Shown: positions 26,334 through 34,911 of the stretch, one piece after another
How positions within the stretch are numbered: the first letter of the stretch is position 1
How the letters are laid out: each line of letters starts with the position of its first letter
Origin: an uncultured Flavobacteriaceae bacterium
Lineage (GTDB): Bacteria > Bacteroidota > Bacteroidia > Flavobacteriales > Flavobacteriaceae
Reading direction: 5' to 3'
DNA length: 64,000 nt
Assembly: GCA_947494695.1 (NCBI GenBank)
Contig: CANLWB010000002.1
Coordinates: 1-64,000 of the forward strand
Position numbers and translations under genes: made by a program
The notes under the pieces: model-generated
Seen by the model: only the letters and a program-made list of their open reading frames with translations
What the model was told of the DNA's origin: nothing
Database searches by the model: none

Positions 26334-26360
26334 TGAATCTTAATCAGAAATAATAAACAG

Positions 26361-29300
26361 ATGAAAACATATATATTAGTATTTATAGCTGTCCTTTCTA
26401 TGATCTTTTCTTATGGTCAGGATAATAAAACAACAGGAACCACAAAACAAACCACAGACAATTTTACGTATAAAAAAATAGAAATTCTGGAACGTGAGGA
26501 AGGTACTCTGTCTTTAACAGGTGCATCTGCTTCTTCAGGTTCACCTTTAAGCGCCACCAGTTCCAGTGCTATGACAAGTAATAGTGCCTCAGGAATCGGT
26601 GAAACTACGGGTGCGCTTTCTGTATCTCGAACAGGAGGTGCAAAATATGATGTACCCATTGCCGTCCCTCCGGGTATTAATGGCATTGCTCCAGAGATAT
26701 CGTTATCTTATGATAGTCAGGCTGGAAATGGTATTGCTGGATACGGGTGGAACATTAGTGGCATATCAACCATTTCAAAAGTTCCAGCGACTGCGTTTCA
26801 TGATAACCAGATTGATGCTGTAGACATGGACAACTTAGACCGCTTTGCACTGGACGGACAACGCCTGATCCTTAAAAGTGGTACGTATGGTGCCAATGGT
26901 GCAGCATACGAAACAGAGCAATACTCAAACATAAAAATAGTAAGCTACGGTACACACCCCATTAATGCAGCTTATGGACCAGAGTACTTTATTGTAAATT
27001 ATTCCGATGGCTCCATCGCACATTACGGACATAGCACAGATTCGCGGTCATTCAGTAATTATTCCATCACGTATTGGGAGAACCCGCAGGGCATCAGGAT
27101 TAGTTATGAATATACATTGAGTAACAATACACAGTACATCAACAAGATTACATATGGTGGTATAAACGGGCAAAACGATATAAATGAAATCCGTTTCAAT
27201 TTTACAGCCAATACGTATCGTTGGGAACAGGCTTTTATGAAAGGGAATATGTGGTTTGTACGTGACGAAAAACTCGACAATATTGAGGTGTTGAGCAATA
27301 ATGTGGGATATAGGAACTATAGCCTTGACTATTCAAGTAACCACACAGCTTCTAAATATATTAGACTTGCAAGTATTACCGAATCCAGTGGGGACGGATC
27401 AACGAGTCATAGCCCTATCACCTTCAGTTATAACTCAACTAGCCCTTCGGTAAATTTCAGTAATCATTTTGTCAATCTTTCTGTTGGAAATATCAATCAA
27501 AACAATGCAGAGATCGTACCATTTGACCTTACTGGTAATGGAAAAATGGATTTTATCATTTATGAAAAAGCCACTAAAAATAAATACTGGATATTCAAAG
27601 AAAATGGTATTACTCCCACGATGCAGGGATTTAAGGTTGATTCGGGGAATTTTGAATCCTTATTCCCAACCACATTACTAAATCACCAAAACAAAGTACT
27701 GGCAGGGCAAGGGTTTACTCTTGTACAGAATGGTTCCAATAATGAAGTAGATTTTAAAGTGTATTCCAACGGTTCTTCAGGCCCCTTCTATTATCAATAC
27801 ACAAAAACATGGAACGCCCCATCTTATATAAACCACACGTCACCGGGTAACACAGAGACTAGGGCAAAGCCTCATCATTACATATCTGGAGACTTTAATG
27901 GGGATGGCCTTACCGATGTTTTAGCAGTAGGCCTGCCATTCACTCAAAATGTTTGTTTTAGAAACTATTTTCCGCCGGACTATGAGGATCATTATGCTGA
28001 TTATTTTGCCAATTACGTTCATATTTATGCTGAATATGATGACTACTATTTTCATATCCATAATGGCAACCCCGCACATTATAATTGTAACTCTCACAGC
28101 AGTAGCAATAGTTACGTACACTTTATTGACTTAAAGCGGAATATTTCAACAGGTTTTGCGAATAACGCAGGCACACTTCAGCAAGGGTTTGTTCAGGGAG
28201 ACAATTTGAGTACTGGCGATTTTAATGGTGACGGGAAGACGGACCTGATTCATTTTACTAATGGGAAATTATGGGTTTATGCGTTGGACGACAGTAATAA
28301 TTTAACCTTGCTATGGGAGACTACAGATGCCCTTATCAATGTGTATGATGCCATGTTGGGAGACTATAATGGCGATGGGAAAACAGACTTTTTACAACCA
28401 ACGGCTAATAACAGTTATAACTTTAAATGGTTTATGTCAAGTGGTGAATCATTTGTAAGGGAAACAAGAACACAACCTTTTCAATATAAGGTTACCAATT
28501 GGAACGGGAACAATGGTGTTTTTTATGGCTATAGCCTATTACCATTTGATGCCAATGGTGATGGAAAAACCGATATCGTAGAATACAATACCGAGACCAA
28601 TAATGGTGGTAATAATAGCACAGAAACCGTTAGAATTTACGATAACCGGGGTGTTAAATCAGGCACTAATGTGACCACTCGCATTAAGTTTGAGTCTGCC
28701 GGATCCACCACAAAAAGCGGTACGTTGGAGCATTTTCCCATTCCTGTATTTTTAAGCTCAAATCAAAAAAACAAGAGTTTAGAATTTGCCTCGGTTAGCG
28801 ATAATTCGGTTACAAAGTATGCATTCACCCAGGATCACAGGGAGGATGTGCTCATACGGTCTGTGACCAACAATGGTGTAACCCATAGTATTGAATACAG
28901 TGATTTGGATGCATCTTTGTTTAACAGTGCTTTAATGCAGATCTATGAACCCGCCAATGATATGGTCTACCCGTATGCCGATCTAAAAACGGCTCCCGGA
29001 AATAAAATAGTTTCCGAGTTGCAACGAAGCAGTACCGGGACAACAACCTTAAAGCAGTTGTACACCTATTATGGTGCTGTATACAACGCTAAAGGTTTAG
29101 GTTTTCAAGGGTTTAGCGGGGTGGCGCAAAGTAACTGGCACACCAATGGCTCAGACAGAATTATGGAGGTTTCAAAATTCGACCCGCTCTTAAGAGGTGC
29201 TATAACCTTTAATTATTCGTTGGCAGACCCGCCAACCTTTATTGTACCTTCGTCGGGATATATTAAAAAGACGACCTATAGTTACGATTCATCGTTGTCT

Positions 29301-32300
29301 ACTAATAAAGTTTTTAAATTGTGGCTTACTTCCAATTTAGAGCAAAACGTTTTAGATGGCACCTATATAATTAAGAATTACGTCTACGATACTTACAATA
29401 ACCCAACAAAAATAACGACCTCGTATTTATTTACCGGAAGTAATGTAGTTGACATCACTTACGCCAATAGCACAGGTTCTCCTTATTATATAGGACGACC
29501 GACTGCAAAAACTGAAACTACGAATATTACTGGTGAAACCTTTAGTAAACGTACTGAACTTACATATTCAGGATATCTAGTAAGTCAAAAGCTAACCAGA
29601 GGGCATAATACCCCTTTTGATACTGAAACGTTTATTTATGATGCCTATGGAAATATCACCAAAAAGACAGCTACACCTTTTGGGGAAACAGCTCGCGAAA
29701 TACACTATGAATATGACAATTCAGGACGGTTTTTAACCAAAGAGACCGATACAGAAGGACTTGAAACGACCTATCAGTACAACGTCAATACAGGAACATT
29801 AAGTAAAGAAACAACCCCTTTTAATCAAGACACCAATTATACCTATGATGTCTGGAACCGGATAACCAAAGTAACCGATTATTTAGGGAACGATGTTACC
29901 ACCAGTTATGTTGAAGCTTCCGATCATTCCTATACGGTTACCAATACCGGGGATGATGGTAGTGGCTCCATTACCATTTTCGATGCATTAAAGCGAGTGA
30001 CTACTGCAAAAAGTAAAGATGCTCTGGGACAATGGGTAAGTGTGAGTTACCAATATGATGATTTGGGCCGTCTCTGGAAAGAAAGTGAACCTTATATCAC
30101 ATCGGCCTCTCAATGGAATGAAATAGAATACGACCTTTATAGCAGACCTATAATACAAACAGCTTACACCGGAAAGGTTACTAACATTAGTTATAGTGGT
30201 TTAACCGTTACTACCGATGATGGTACACAGACCAAATCCATGACAAAAAATGCCATGGGACATACCACCTCGGTAACCGATCCGGGAGGTACTATAAACT
30301 ATACCTATTTTGGCAATGGTAATTTAAAGCAATCCGATTTCAATGGTATCGTAGTTTCGACCGAGCAGGACGGTTGGGGTCGAAGAACCAAATTGACCGA
30401 TCCCTCGGCTGGTGTTTATACCTATGCTTATAATGGTTTTGGTGAGATCACCGAAGAGACCACACCAAAAGGGTCTACTACATACACCTATTCCTCGATT
30501 GGAAAACTAACACAAAAGCAGATAACGGGAGATCATACCAATATGACTATCGAATATCGATATAATTTGGTCGATAAACTTATTGGCTTTATGTCCTTGG
30601 TAAGTTCAGATGGGAATAATGCCTACTATAATTATACCTACGATAGCTCGCAGAGATTGATAAAAACACAGGAAGTAAATGCCCATGCCAAATTTTCTAA
30701 AGAAGTCACTTACGATTCTTTTGGAAGAATAGATACCGAGGAGTATCATGCTGAATTGTTAGCAAACAGCAGAAGCAGCACCAAAAAAATTAAAAATATA
30801 TACGAACATGGTGGATTAAAACAGATTAAGCACGAAGGCGGTAGTAATGAATCTTTATGGACGTTAAACGCGCTAAATGCCGGGGGGCAAATAACCGAAA
30901 TGGCTCATGGAAATGGCCTTAGAGAATTCAATACTTACGACGCCTACGGGTACTTAACTCAAAGTGATACCAAAGTTGTTTTGCCACATCTTACTATTGA
31001 ATATATGACGCTTACCAATGATTTTAATGTTCAAAGAGGAACGCTTAACAGTAGAACCAATAGCTTATTTTCATGGGACGAAACCTTTACTTATGACAGT
31101 CTAGACAGGTTAATAGATTTTAATGATAACAACGGGGATAATAACCATACTTACGACTTATTGGGCAGAATAACCTCCAATAGTAACGTTGGAGATTATG
31201 CTTATACCGGAAGTTCTTATCAACTGGGTAGTGTCGATTTAAATAACCAAGGGGATATTTATTTTCAAAATAAATCGTTACAGCAAGTTACTTATAACGC
31301 CTTTAAAAAGCCTTTTGAAATTAACCAGGACGGTAAAGAAAAAATAGGGTTTCAGTACAATGCTTTCATGGAGCGATCTCATATGTTTTATGGTGATACG
31401 AATAGTGATATTTTGCAACGAAATAACCGTAAGCACTATTCCTTCGATGGCCGTATGGAAATTAGTCATGATTTTGCTACCGATAAAACAACCTTTGTTA
31501 GTTACTTAAATGGTGACGGGTACGATGCCACGGTGATCTGGCGCTCGGAGCAAGATGCAACAACTACAAATGAGGCCTTTCACTTTTTACACCGTGATTA
31601 TTTGGGCAGTATTTTGATGATTACCAACCGGTTTTCTCAGGTTAAGGAAAAACGCCATTTTGATGCCTGGGGGAATTTGGTAAAGCTTACAGACGGACAA
31701 GGCAACAATGTAAATAAATTCGTATATTTAGACCGAGGGTATACGGGGCATGAGCATTTGCAAGGGGTTAATCTCATCCATATGAATGGCCGGTTATACG
31801 ACCCGAAGTTAAAGCGGTTTTTATCGGTAGATAACTTTATCCAGGATGTGACGAACACGCAGAATTTTAACAGGTATAGCTATGTATTGAACAACCCCCT
31901 TATGTACACCGACCCCAGTGGGCAGATGTATAATGAACAAAACCCGAATGGGGAATGGTTAACCAAAGTACCCTTAATAGGTTCTGCCATTTTTAGTGCT
32001 GTCAATTTTGTTGGTCAGAATTTGGGAGGTCTTGAACGGTGGTACGAAAAAAACATCCAAAAAGCAACCATAGGACGTTGGTTTAAAGGCTTGACTAAAG
32101 GTTGGTTTAAAGGATGGTTTAATAAAATAGGTAAGGTTGCACCGGTAGAATTTGTTAATTATACGGGTTTAAATAGTGATCCATTAGCAGGGGCCAGTGC
32201 GACTATTCCATCGTCTTTTTTTGGTAGTAGTGGGACTAGTGCTGGTGGTTTGGGAATAAATTGGAAGGCTATTGAAGGTAGACTATTTTTGTTTGATTTA

Positions 32301-32822
32301 GGATTTAAGCATGGTTTTTCTGGAGGAATTGATAGTACTTGGAATTTTATAAAGAGCTTAGGAACAACAAAAGGGTGGAAAGATTTAGGTCAGGGATTTA
32401 TAGACTTTGCACATATGGGGAATCAATACTCTGTTAAAGGTATGTTATTAAGAGCTCAAATAAATGAATCCGTTTCAAATTATATAAATAAAATTCCTAA
32501 TATGTCTACCTATGAGATTGGTTATGATTTTGGTTTTACTATTGAGAAAGCTTCTGAAATAGCTCTCACTAGAAGAGTTATGCCACTATCTAAGTCTACA
32601 TTAGGTTTGAGGATGATTCCAGGTGCTAGTAAATATACTACATTACAAACATTAAAGACATATGGGAAATGGGGAAAGTTAAATAAAAGAGGGTATACCT
32701 GGATTAATGGAAGCTATACTATGGATAGAGCAACTTTTTATAATAGAAACTTTATTCTTCCGTTCGGAAGAGTTGTTGGATTCAGTCAATTACAATATAT
32801 CCAAAACTTAGGTGATGAATAG
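26361..32822 (+). CDS. SpvB/FG-GAP/RHS-repeat polymorphic toxin with variable C-terminal domain
   Basis: 2153 residues. Signal peptide to about residue 19 (SYGQ). SpvB-like N-terminal domain at about 75-290 (GALSVSRTGGAKYDVPIAVPPG; SYDSQAGNGIAGYGWN). Calcium-binding FG-GAP/VCBS repeats near residues 386, 511, 619, 667 and 729 (DFNGDGKTD type). RHS/YD repeats from about 990 to 1740. RHS core at about 1743-1855 (HRDYLGS ... FDAWGN ... GRLYDPKLKRFLSVDNFIQ ... YSYVLNNPLMYTDPSGQ). A linker at 1943-1965 (AGASATIPSSFF ... GGLG) precedes a 188-residue toxin-like module (1966-2153) with no family that I recognise. The design matches a TcB/TcC-like cocoon that encloses and self-cleaves its C-terminal toxin. 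The stop overlaps the candidate immunity gene by 8 bp. Confidence 0.92.
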   Translation: MKTYILVFIAVLSMIFSYGQDNKTTGTTKQTTDNFTYKKIEILEREEGTLSLTGASASSGSPLSATSSSAMTSNSASGIGETTGALSVSRTGGAKYDVPIAVPPGINGIAPEISLSYDSQAGNGIAGYGWNISGISTISKVPATAFHDNQIDAVDMDNLDRFALDGQRLILKSGTYGANGAAYETEQYSNIKIVSYGTHPINAAYGPEYFIVNYSDGSIAHYGHSTDSRSFSNYSITYWENPQGIRISYEYTLSNNTQYINKITYGGINGQNDINEIRFNFTANTYRWEQAFMKGNMWFVRDEKLDNIEVLSNNVGYRNYSLDYSSNHTASKYIRLASITESSGDGSTSHSPITFSYNSTSPSVNFSNHFVNLSVGNINQNNAEIVPFDLTGNGKMDFIIYEKATKNKYWIFKENGITPTMQGFKVDSGNFESLFPTTLLNHQNKVLAGQGFTLVQNGSNNEVDFKVYSNGSSGPFYYQYTKTWNAPSYINHTSPGNTETRAKPHHYISGDFNGDGLTDVLAVGLPFTQNVCFRNYFPPDYEDHYADYFANYVHIYAEYDDYYFHIHNGNPAHYNCNSHSSSNSYVHFIDLKRNISTGFANNAGTLQQGFVQGDNLSTGDFNGDGKTDLIHFTNGKLWVYALDDSNNLTLLWETTDALINVYDAMLGDYNGDGKTDFLQPTANNSYNFKWFMSSGESFVRETRTQPFQYKVTNWNGNNGVFYGYSLLPFDANGDGKTDIVEYNTETNNGGNNSTETVRIYDNRGVKSGTNVTTRIKFESAGSTTKSGTLEHFPIPVFLSSNQKNKSLEFASVSDNSVTKYAFTQDHREDVLIRSVTNNGVTHSIEYSDLDASLFNSALMQIYEPANDMVYPYADLKTAPGNKIVSELQRSSTGTTTLKQLYTYYGAVYNAKGLGFQGFSGVAQSNWHTNGSDRIMEVSKFDPLLRGAITFNYSLADPPTFIVPSSGYIKKTTYSYDSSLSTNKVFKLWLTSNLEQNVLDGTYIIKNYVYDTYNNPTKITTSYLFTGSNVVDITYANSTGSPYYIGRPTAKTETTNITGETFSKRTELTYSGYLVSQKLTRGHNTPFDTETFIYDAYGNITKKTATPFGETAREIHYEYDNSGRFLTKETDTEGLETTYQYNVNTGTLSKETTPFNQDTNYTYDVWNRITKVTDYLGNDVTTSYVEASDHSYTVTNTGDDGSGSITIFDALKRVTTAKSKDALGQWVSVSYQYDDLGRLWKESEPYITSASQWNEIEYDLYSRPIIQTAYTGKVTNISYSGLTVTTDDGTQTKSMTKNAMGHTTSVTDPGGTINYTYFGNGNLKQSDFNGIVVSTEQDGWGRRTKLTDPSAGVYTYAYNGFGEITEETTPKGSTTYTYSSIGKLTQKQITGDHTNMTIEYRYNLVDKLIGFMSLVSSDGNNAYYNYTYDSSQRLIKTQEVNAHAKFSKEVTYDSFGRIDTEEYHAELLANSRSSTKKIKNIYEHGGLKQIKHEGGSNESLWTLNALNAGGQITEMAHGNGLREFNTYDAYGYLTQSDTKVVLPHLTIEYMTLTNDFNVQRGTLNSRTNSLFSWDETFTYDSLDRLIDFNDNNGDNNHTYDLLGRITSNSNVGDYAYTGSSYQLGSVDLNNQGDIYFQNKSLQQVTYNAFKKPFEINQDGKEKIGFQYNAFMERSHMFYGDTNSDILQRNNRKHYSFDGRMEISHDFATDKTTFVSYLNGDGYDATVIWRSEQDATTTNEAFHFLHRDYLGSILMITNRFSQVKEKRHFDAWGNLVKLTDGQGNNVNKFVYLDRGYTGHEHLQGVNLIHMNGRLYDPKLKRFLSVDNFIQDVTNTQNFNRYSYVLNNPLMYTDPSGQMYNEQNPNGEWLTKVPLIGSAIFSAVNFVGQNLGGLERWYEKNIQKATIGRWFKGLTKGWFKGWFNKIGKVAPVEFVNYTGLNSDPLAGASATIPSSFFGSSGTSAGGLGINWKAIEGRLFLFDLGFKHGFSGGIDSTWNFIKSLGTTKGWKDLGQGFIDFAHMGNQYSVKGMLLRAQINESVSNYINKIPNMSTYEIGYDFGFTIEKASEIALTRRVMPLSKSTLGLRMIPGASKYTTLQTLKTYGKWGKLNKRGYTWINGSYTMDRATFYNRNFILPFGRVVGFSQLQYIQNLGDE
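32187..32255 (+). repeat. Cassette linker, copy A (in the RHS gene)
   Basis: 69 bp encoding 23 residues (AGASATIPSSFF ... SAGGLG) between RHS core and toxin module. An almost identical copy lies at 33243-33311; only six bases differ, all at third codon positions and all synonymous. The last 39 bp are identical. It marks the 5' border of a C-terminal cassette. Confidence 0.85.
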
Positions 32823-33132
32823 AATAGAACTAATAGAACTACAGAAATTAATTTTTGATGTTTACGGAATTAAAGAAGTGAATCTTGATACTGTTTTAAA
32901 TAAAAAGAAAACGCTATCGGAAGATAATGATACGTTTTTCAATATTTTGAAACAAAAATATGGATTAGACACTAATGATTTTAATTACTACGATTATTAT
33001 TATGAAGACCAATTCATCTTAGTAAACTTGATCCGTTCTTCTTTTCGGTATTTAGGTTTAACTAAAAATAAAAAGAAGAATCTTACTGTTAGATATTTAT
33101 TGGACTCAATTAATAATGGGAAAATTGTATAG
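32815..33132 (+). CDS. Candidate immunity protein for the RHS C-terminal toxin
   Basis: ATG at 32815, overlapping the RHS stop by 8 bp, the usual toxin/immunity coupling. 105 residues, acidic/aromatic (NYYDYYYEDQF), no signal peptide, so cytosolic. The pattern LSEDNDTFFNILKQKYGLDTNDF ... YYEDQF ... LTVRYLLDSINNGK resembles DUF1493-type proteins (acyl-carrier-protein-like fold with a final LTV..LL..i..G+ motif); this assignment is tentative. Position argues strongly for immunity; sequence alone does not. It is followed by a terminator. Confidence 0.7.
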   Translation: MNRIELIELQKLIFDVYGIKEVNLDTVLNKKKTLSEDNDTFFNILKQKYGLDTNDFNYYDYYYEDQFILVNLIRSSFRYLGLTKNKKKNLTVRYLLDSINNGKIV

Positions 33133-33151
33133 AGTTTGATTTGAAACAATA

Positions 33152-33180
33152 AAAAGCTATGGGTAAAACCATAGTTTTTT
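33152..33180 (+). terminator. Terminator after the first immunity gene
   Basis: Stem CTATGG (33157-33162) with CCATAG (33169-33174), a GTAAAA loop, an A-run before and T6 after. It sits between the first immunity gene and the orphan cassette, so the second cassette would not be co-transcribed with the RHS gene. Confidence 0.65.
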
Positions 33181-33210
33181 GTGTTTTAGTTTACTTTCAT
33201 TAAGCCACCG

Positions 33211-33240
33211 GTTGCCGCTAAGTTATCAAAGTAAGTGCTA
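33211..33240 (+). repeat. Cassette boundary repeat R, copy 1
   Basis: A 30-bp sequence (GTTGCCGCTAAG ... GTAAGTGCTA) identical except for one base to 34575-34604. Copy 1 ends two bases before the second linker copy begins; copy 2 follows the second immunity gene. It marks the 3' border of each toxin/immunity cassette. Confidence 0.85.
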
Positions 33241-33818
33241 TGGCAGGAGCCAGTGCTACGATTCCGTCTTCGTTTTTTGGTAGTAGTGGGACTAGTGCTG
33301 GTGGTTTGGGAGTAGCCACCAACCAACAAGAAAAGCAAGGCGGTATAATTTTTGTACACAATTTAGACCCCTCGGTTAATTATAGCGAGTTTAACAAAAC
33401 ACTTAGAGAACATTTGATTAAAAATGGCTTTTCGGAAAATACCCAGGTAACTATGTATAGTGGATGGAAATCTTTTAAGGCAAAATGGAAAGGTATGCCA
33501 ACAGCGAATTTAATCATTCAGAACTTTTATGCTGCTGGAGCTCCGTTAGATGATGGTGTCTTAGGATTTGCTAAGCTTGGTTCAAATACTGCCTTAGTAT
33601 ATGGAAAAGGAAGCATTCTGGGTAAACAACATAATCCATCAATGATAGATTTAATAAATATTGCAACTCATGAAATTGGACATGGAATACTTTCATTTGA
33701 TCATTCAGAAACTGGATCGATGCGTGCTGTTTATGGCAGTGGTAGAGGAAGGAAAGACTTAATCGATTTTGATTCAGAACAACAAGAAACTATAAAAACA
33801 AGTATATGGGGACAATAA
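33240..33818 (+). CDS. Orphan RHS C-terminal module: zinc-metallopeptidase-like toxin
   Basis: 192 codons from an ATG that lies across the end of repeat R and is probably fortuitous. An in-frame stop lies at 33219, so this is a displaced toxin tip, not part of a longer gene. Residues 2-24 repeat the RHS linker. The toxin part (about 25-192) has a HEIGHGILSFDH motif (HExxH plus D/H ligand candidates at +11 and +12) followed by SETGSM, which could serve as a Met-turn, so it looks like a metzincin-type zinc peptidase domain. No ribosome-binding or promoter sequence is evident and a terminator lies upstream, so it is likely silent in place. It overlaps its own immunity candidate by 13 bp. Confidence 0.7.
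   Translation: MAGASATIPSSFFGSSGTSAGGLGVATNQQEKQGGIIFVHNLDPSVNYSEFNKTLREHLIKNGFSENTQVTMYSGWKSFKAKWKGMPTANLIIQNFYAAGAPLDDGVLGFAKLGSNTALVYGKGSILGKQHNPSMIDLINIATHEIGHGILSFDHSETGSMRAVYGSGRGRKDLIDFDSEQQETIKTSIWGQ
33243..33311 (+). repeat. Cassette linker, copy B (orphan cassette)
   Basis: The copy of the 69-bp linker that begins the orphan cassette; the amino-acid sequence is identical to copy A. In-frame homologous exchange with copy A would fuse this cassette to the RHS core. Confidence 0.85.
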
Positions 33819-34519
33819 AAAAGAGAAAAGTAACCATTGGAATAATTTTATCAACAGCCATAGTTTATTTAATAATATTTGCCGATTACAACAGTTTTAG
33901 ACGTGATATTTATTTTAAATATCATTCTAAAATAAATCTTGGATATATCTTAGGTTATTTACCTAAAGATTATAAATTAGATTATGATGAAAGTATTTTT
34001 AATAGTGATGATAAGTTTGATTTGGTAAATATAGTTTATAACAAATATCCTAATTATCATAACTATATCATTTTTCATGATAAAGTAAATAAAGATGAAT
34101 CTTTACTAAAAAACAATGATTTGTATTACTACAAAATTGAAGGTAGAGAAGATTTACTGTCGTTTCAGATGGATTTAGGGTGTTTCAATAGATTAATAGG
34201 CTATAAAGAAATGAAAAATAGAGACTCCATAAGTAACTATTATTTAAGTTTATTGTCACAAATAAACTTAAATAATTACCGTATTATTTCAAATGATGAC
34301 GCGTATAAAAAATTGCTTCAGAATTACGACGAGTCCTTTGGTGATGAAATTGATACAGAGCTTATGGTTGATAAAAACCGAAGTTTAAACTTCAATGATT
34401 ATAAGTACTGCTGGTTTAGTGATTTAGGTTTTTTTGAAATTAGGTTTTCCTTTGATGGTGTGACCTTAAAAAATGTATCTGATACCTTTCTAGGATATAT
34501 TGGTAGTGAAAATTGGTAA
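33806..34519 (+). CDS. Candidate immunity protein for the orphan metallopeptidase module
   Basis: 237 residues; the ATG overlaps the toxin module by 13 bp. One N-terminal membrane segment (about residues 9-26, VTIGIILSTAIVYLIIFA) is followed by a soluble domain rich in Tyr, Asn and Asp, so it is probably an anchored protein facing the periplasm. Family not recognised. The DNA is visibly more AT-rich than the RHS core, consistent with import. Membrane anchoring would suit protection against a peptidase delivered to the periplasm, but that is inference. Confidence 0.65.
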   Translation: MGTIKKRKVTIGIILSTAIVYLIIFADYNSFRRDIYFKYHSKINLGYILGYLPKDYKLDYDESIFNSDDKFDLVNIVYNKYPNYHNYIIFHDKVNKDESLLKNNDLYYYKIEGREDLLSFQMDLGCFNRLIGYKEMKNRDSISNYYLSLLSQINLNNYRIISNDDAYKKLLQNYDESFGDEIDTELMVDKNRSLNFNDYKYCWFSDLGFFEIRFSFDGVTLKNVSDTFLGYIGSENW

Positions 34520-34574
34520 CTTAAAATAAGGAATAATAAAGAGAGGCTATCTAAATAGATTTGGGCAGTCCCCA

Positions 34575-34604
34575 GTTGTCGCTAAGTTATCAAAGTAAGT
34601 GCTA
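34575..34604 (+). repeat. Cassette boundary repeat R, copy 2
   Basis: GTTGTCGCTAAG ... GTAAGTGCTA, 29 of 30 bases identical to 33211-33240. It lies 55 bp after the second immunity gene and closes the two-cassette array. Confidence 0.85.
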
Positions 34605-34651
34605 ACTGCTAATTTTTAATTGGTGGCGTACCGAGTGAGGAAATAATTTAG

Positions 34652-34686
34652 AAAAGCTGCTTTAGAAATAGAGTAGCTTTTGTCTT
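34652..34686 (+). terminator. Terminator at the end of the RHS island
   Basis: AAAAGCTGCT (34652-34661) pairs with AGTAGCTTTT (34672-34681) with one wobble, followed by GTCTTTT. A further perfect 9-bp hairpin without T-run (CCACTAATT at 34720-34728 with AATTAGTGG at 34732-34740) follows. No gene is seen from 34520 to 34911. Confidence 0.55.
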
Positions 34687-34828
34687 TTGTGTGCTTATAA
34701 TTTTTTAGCTTGTTTACCGCCACTAATTGCAAATTAGTGGTAGCCGAGGATAGAGATGTTATTGGAAACTAAGGAGAAATAACATTAAACACTCAAAAAA
34801 ACAGACTGACAAATAATTGCACAAAGTA

Positions 34829-34880
34829 AAAAATTAAGGCGGTCTAAAAATAACACTTTTAAAGTCGCCTTAATTTTTTA
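34829..34880. terminator. Bidirectional terminator between the RHS island and the ALDH gene
   Basis: AAAATTAAGGCG pairs with CGCCTTAATTTT across a 24-nt loop, with A-run and T-run flanks, placed between convergent transcription units. On the minus strand it serves the aldehyde dehydrogenase gene. Confidence 0.65.
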
Positions 34881-34911
34881 GTTTATATAGTTTTTAGAGT
34901 ACTTCGGTTTT

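Noticed and set aside
27921-28134. Short frames on both strands inside the RHS gene
   Set aside because: They lie in His/Tyr-rich sequence of the RHS frame and have no independent signals.
33211-33240. Repeat R as an integron attC or phage att site
   Set aside because: It is not an imperfect palindrome, no integrase gene is present in the window, and both copies lie in direct orientation at RHS cassette borders; ordinary homologous recombination explains them better.
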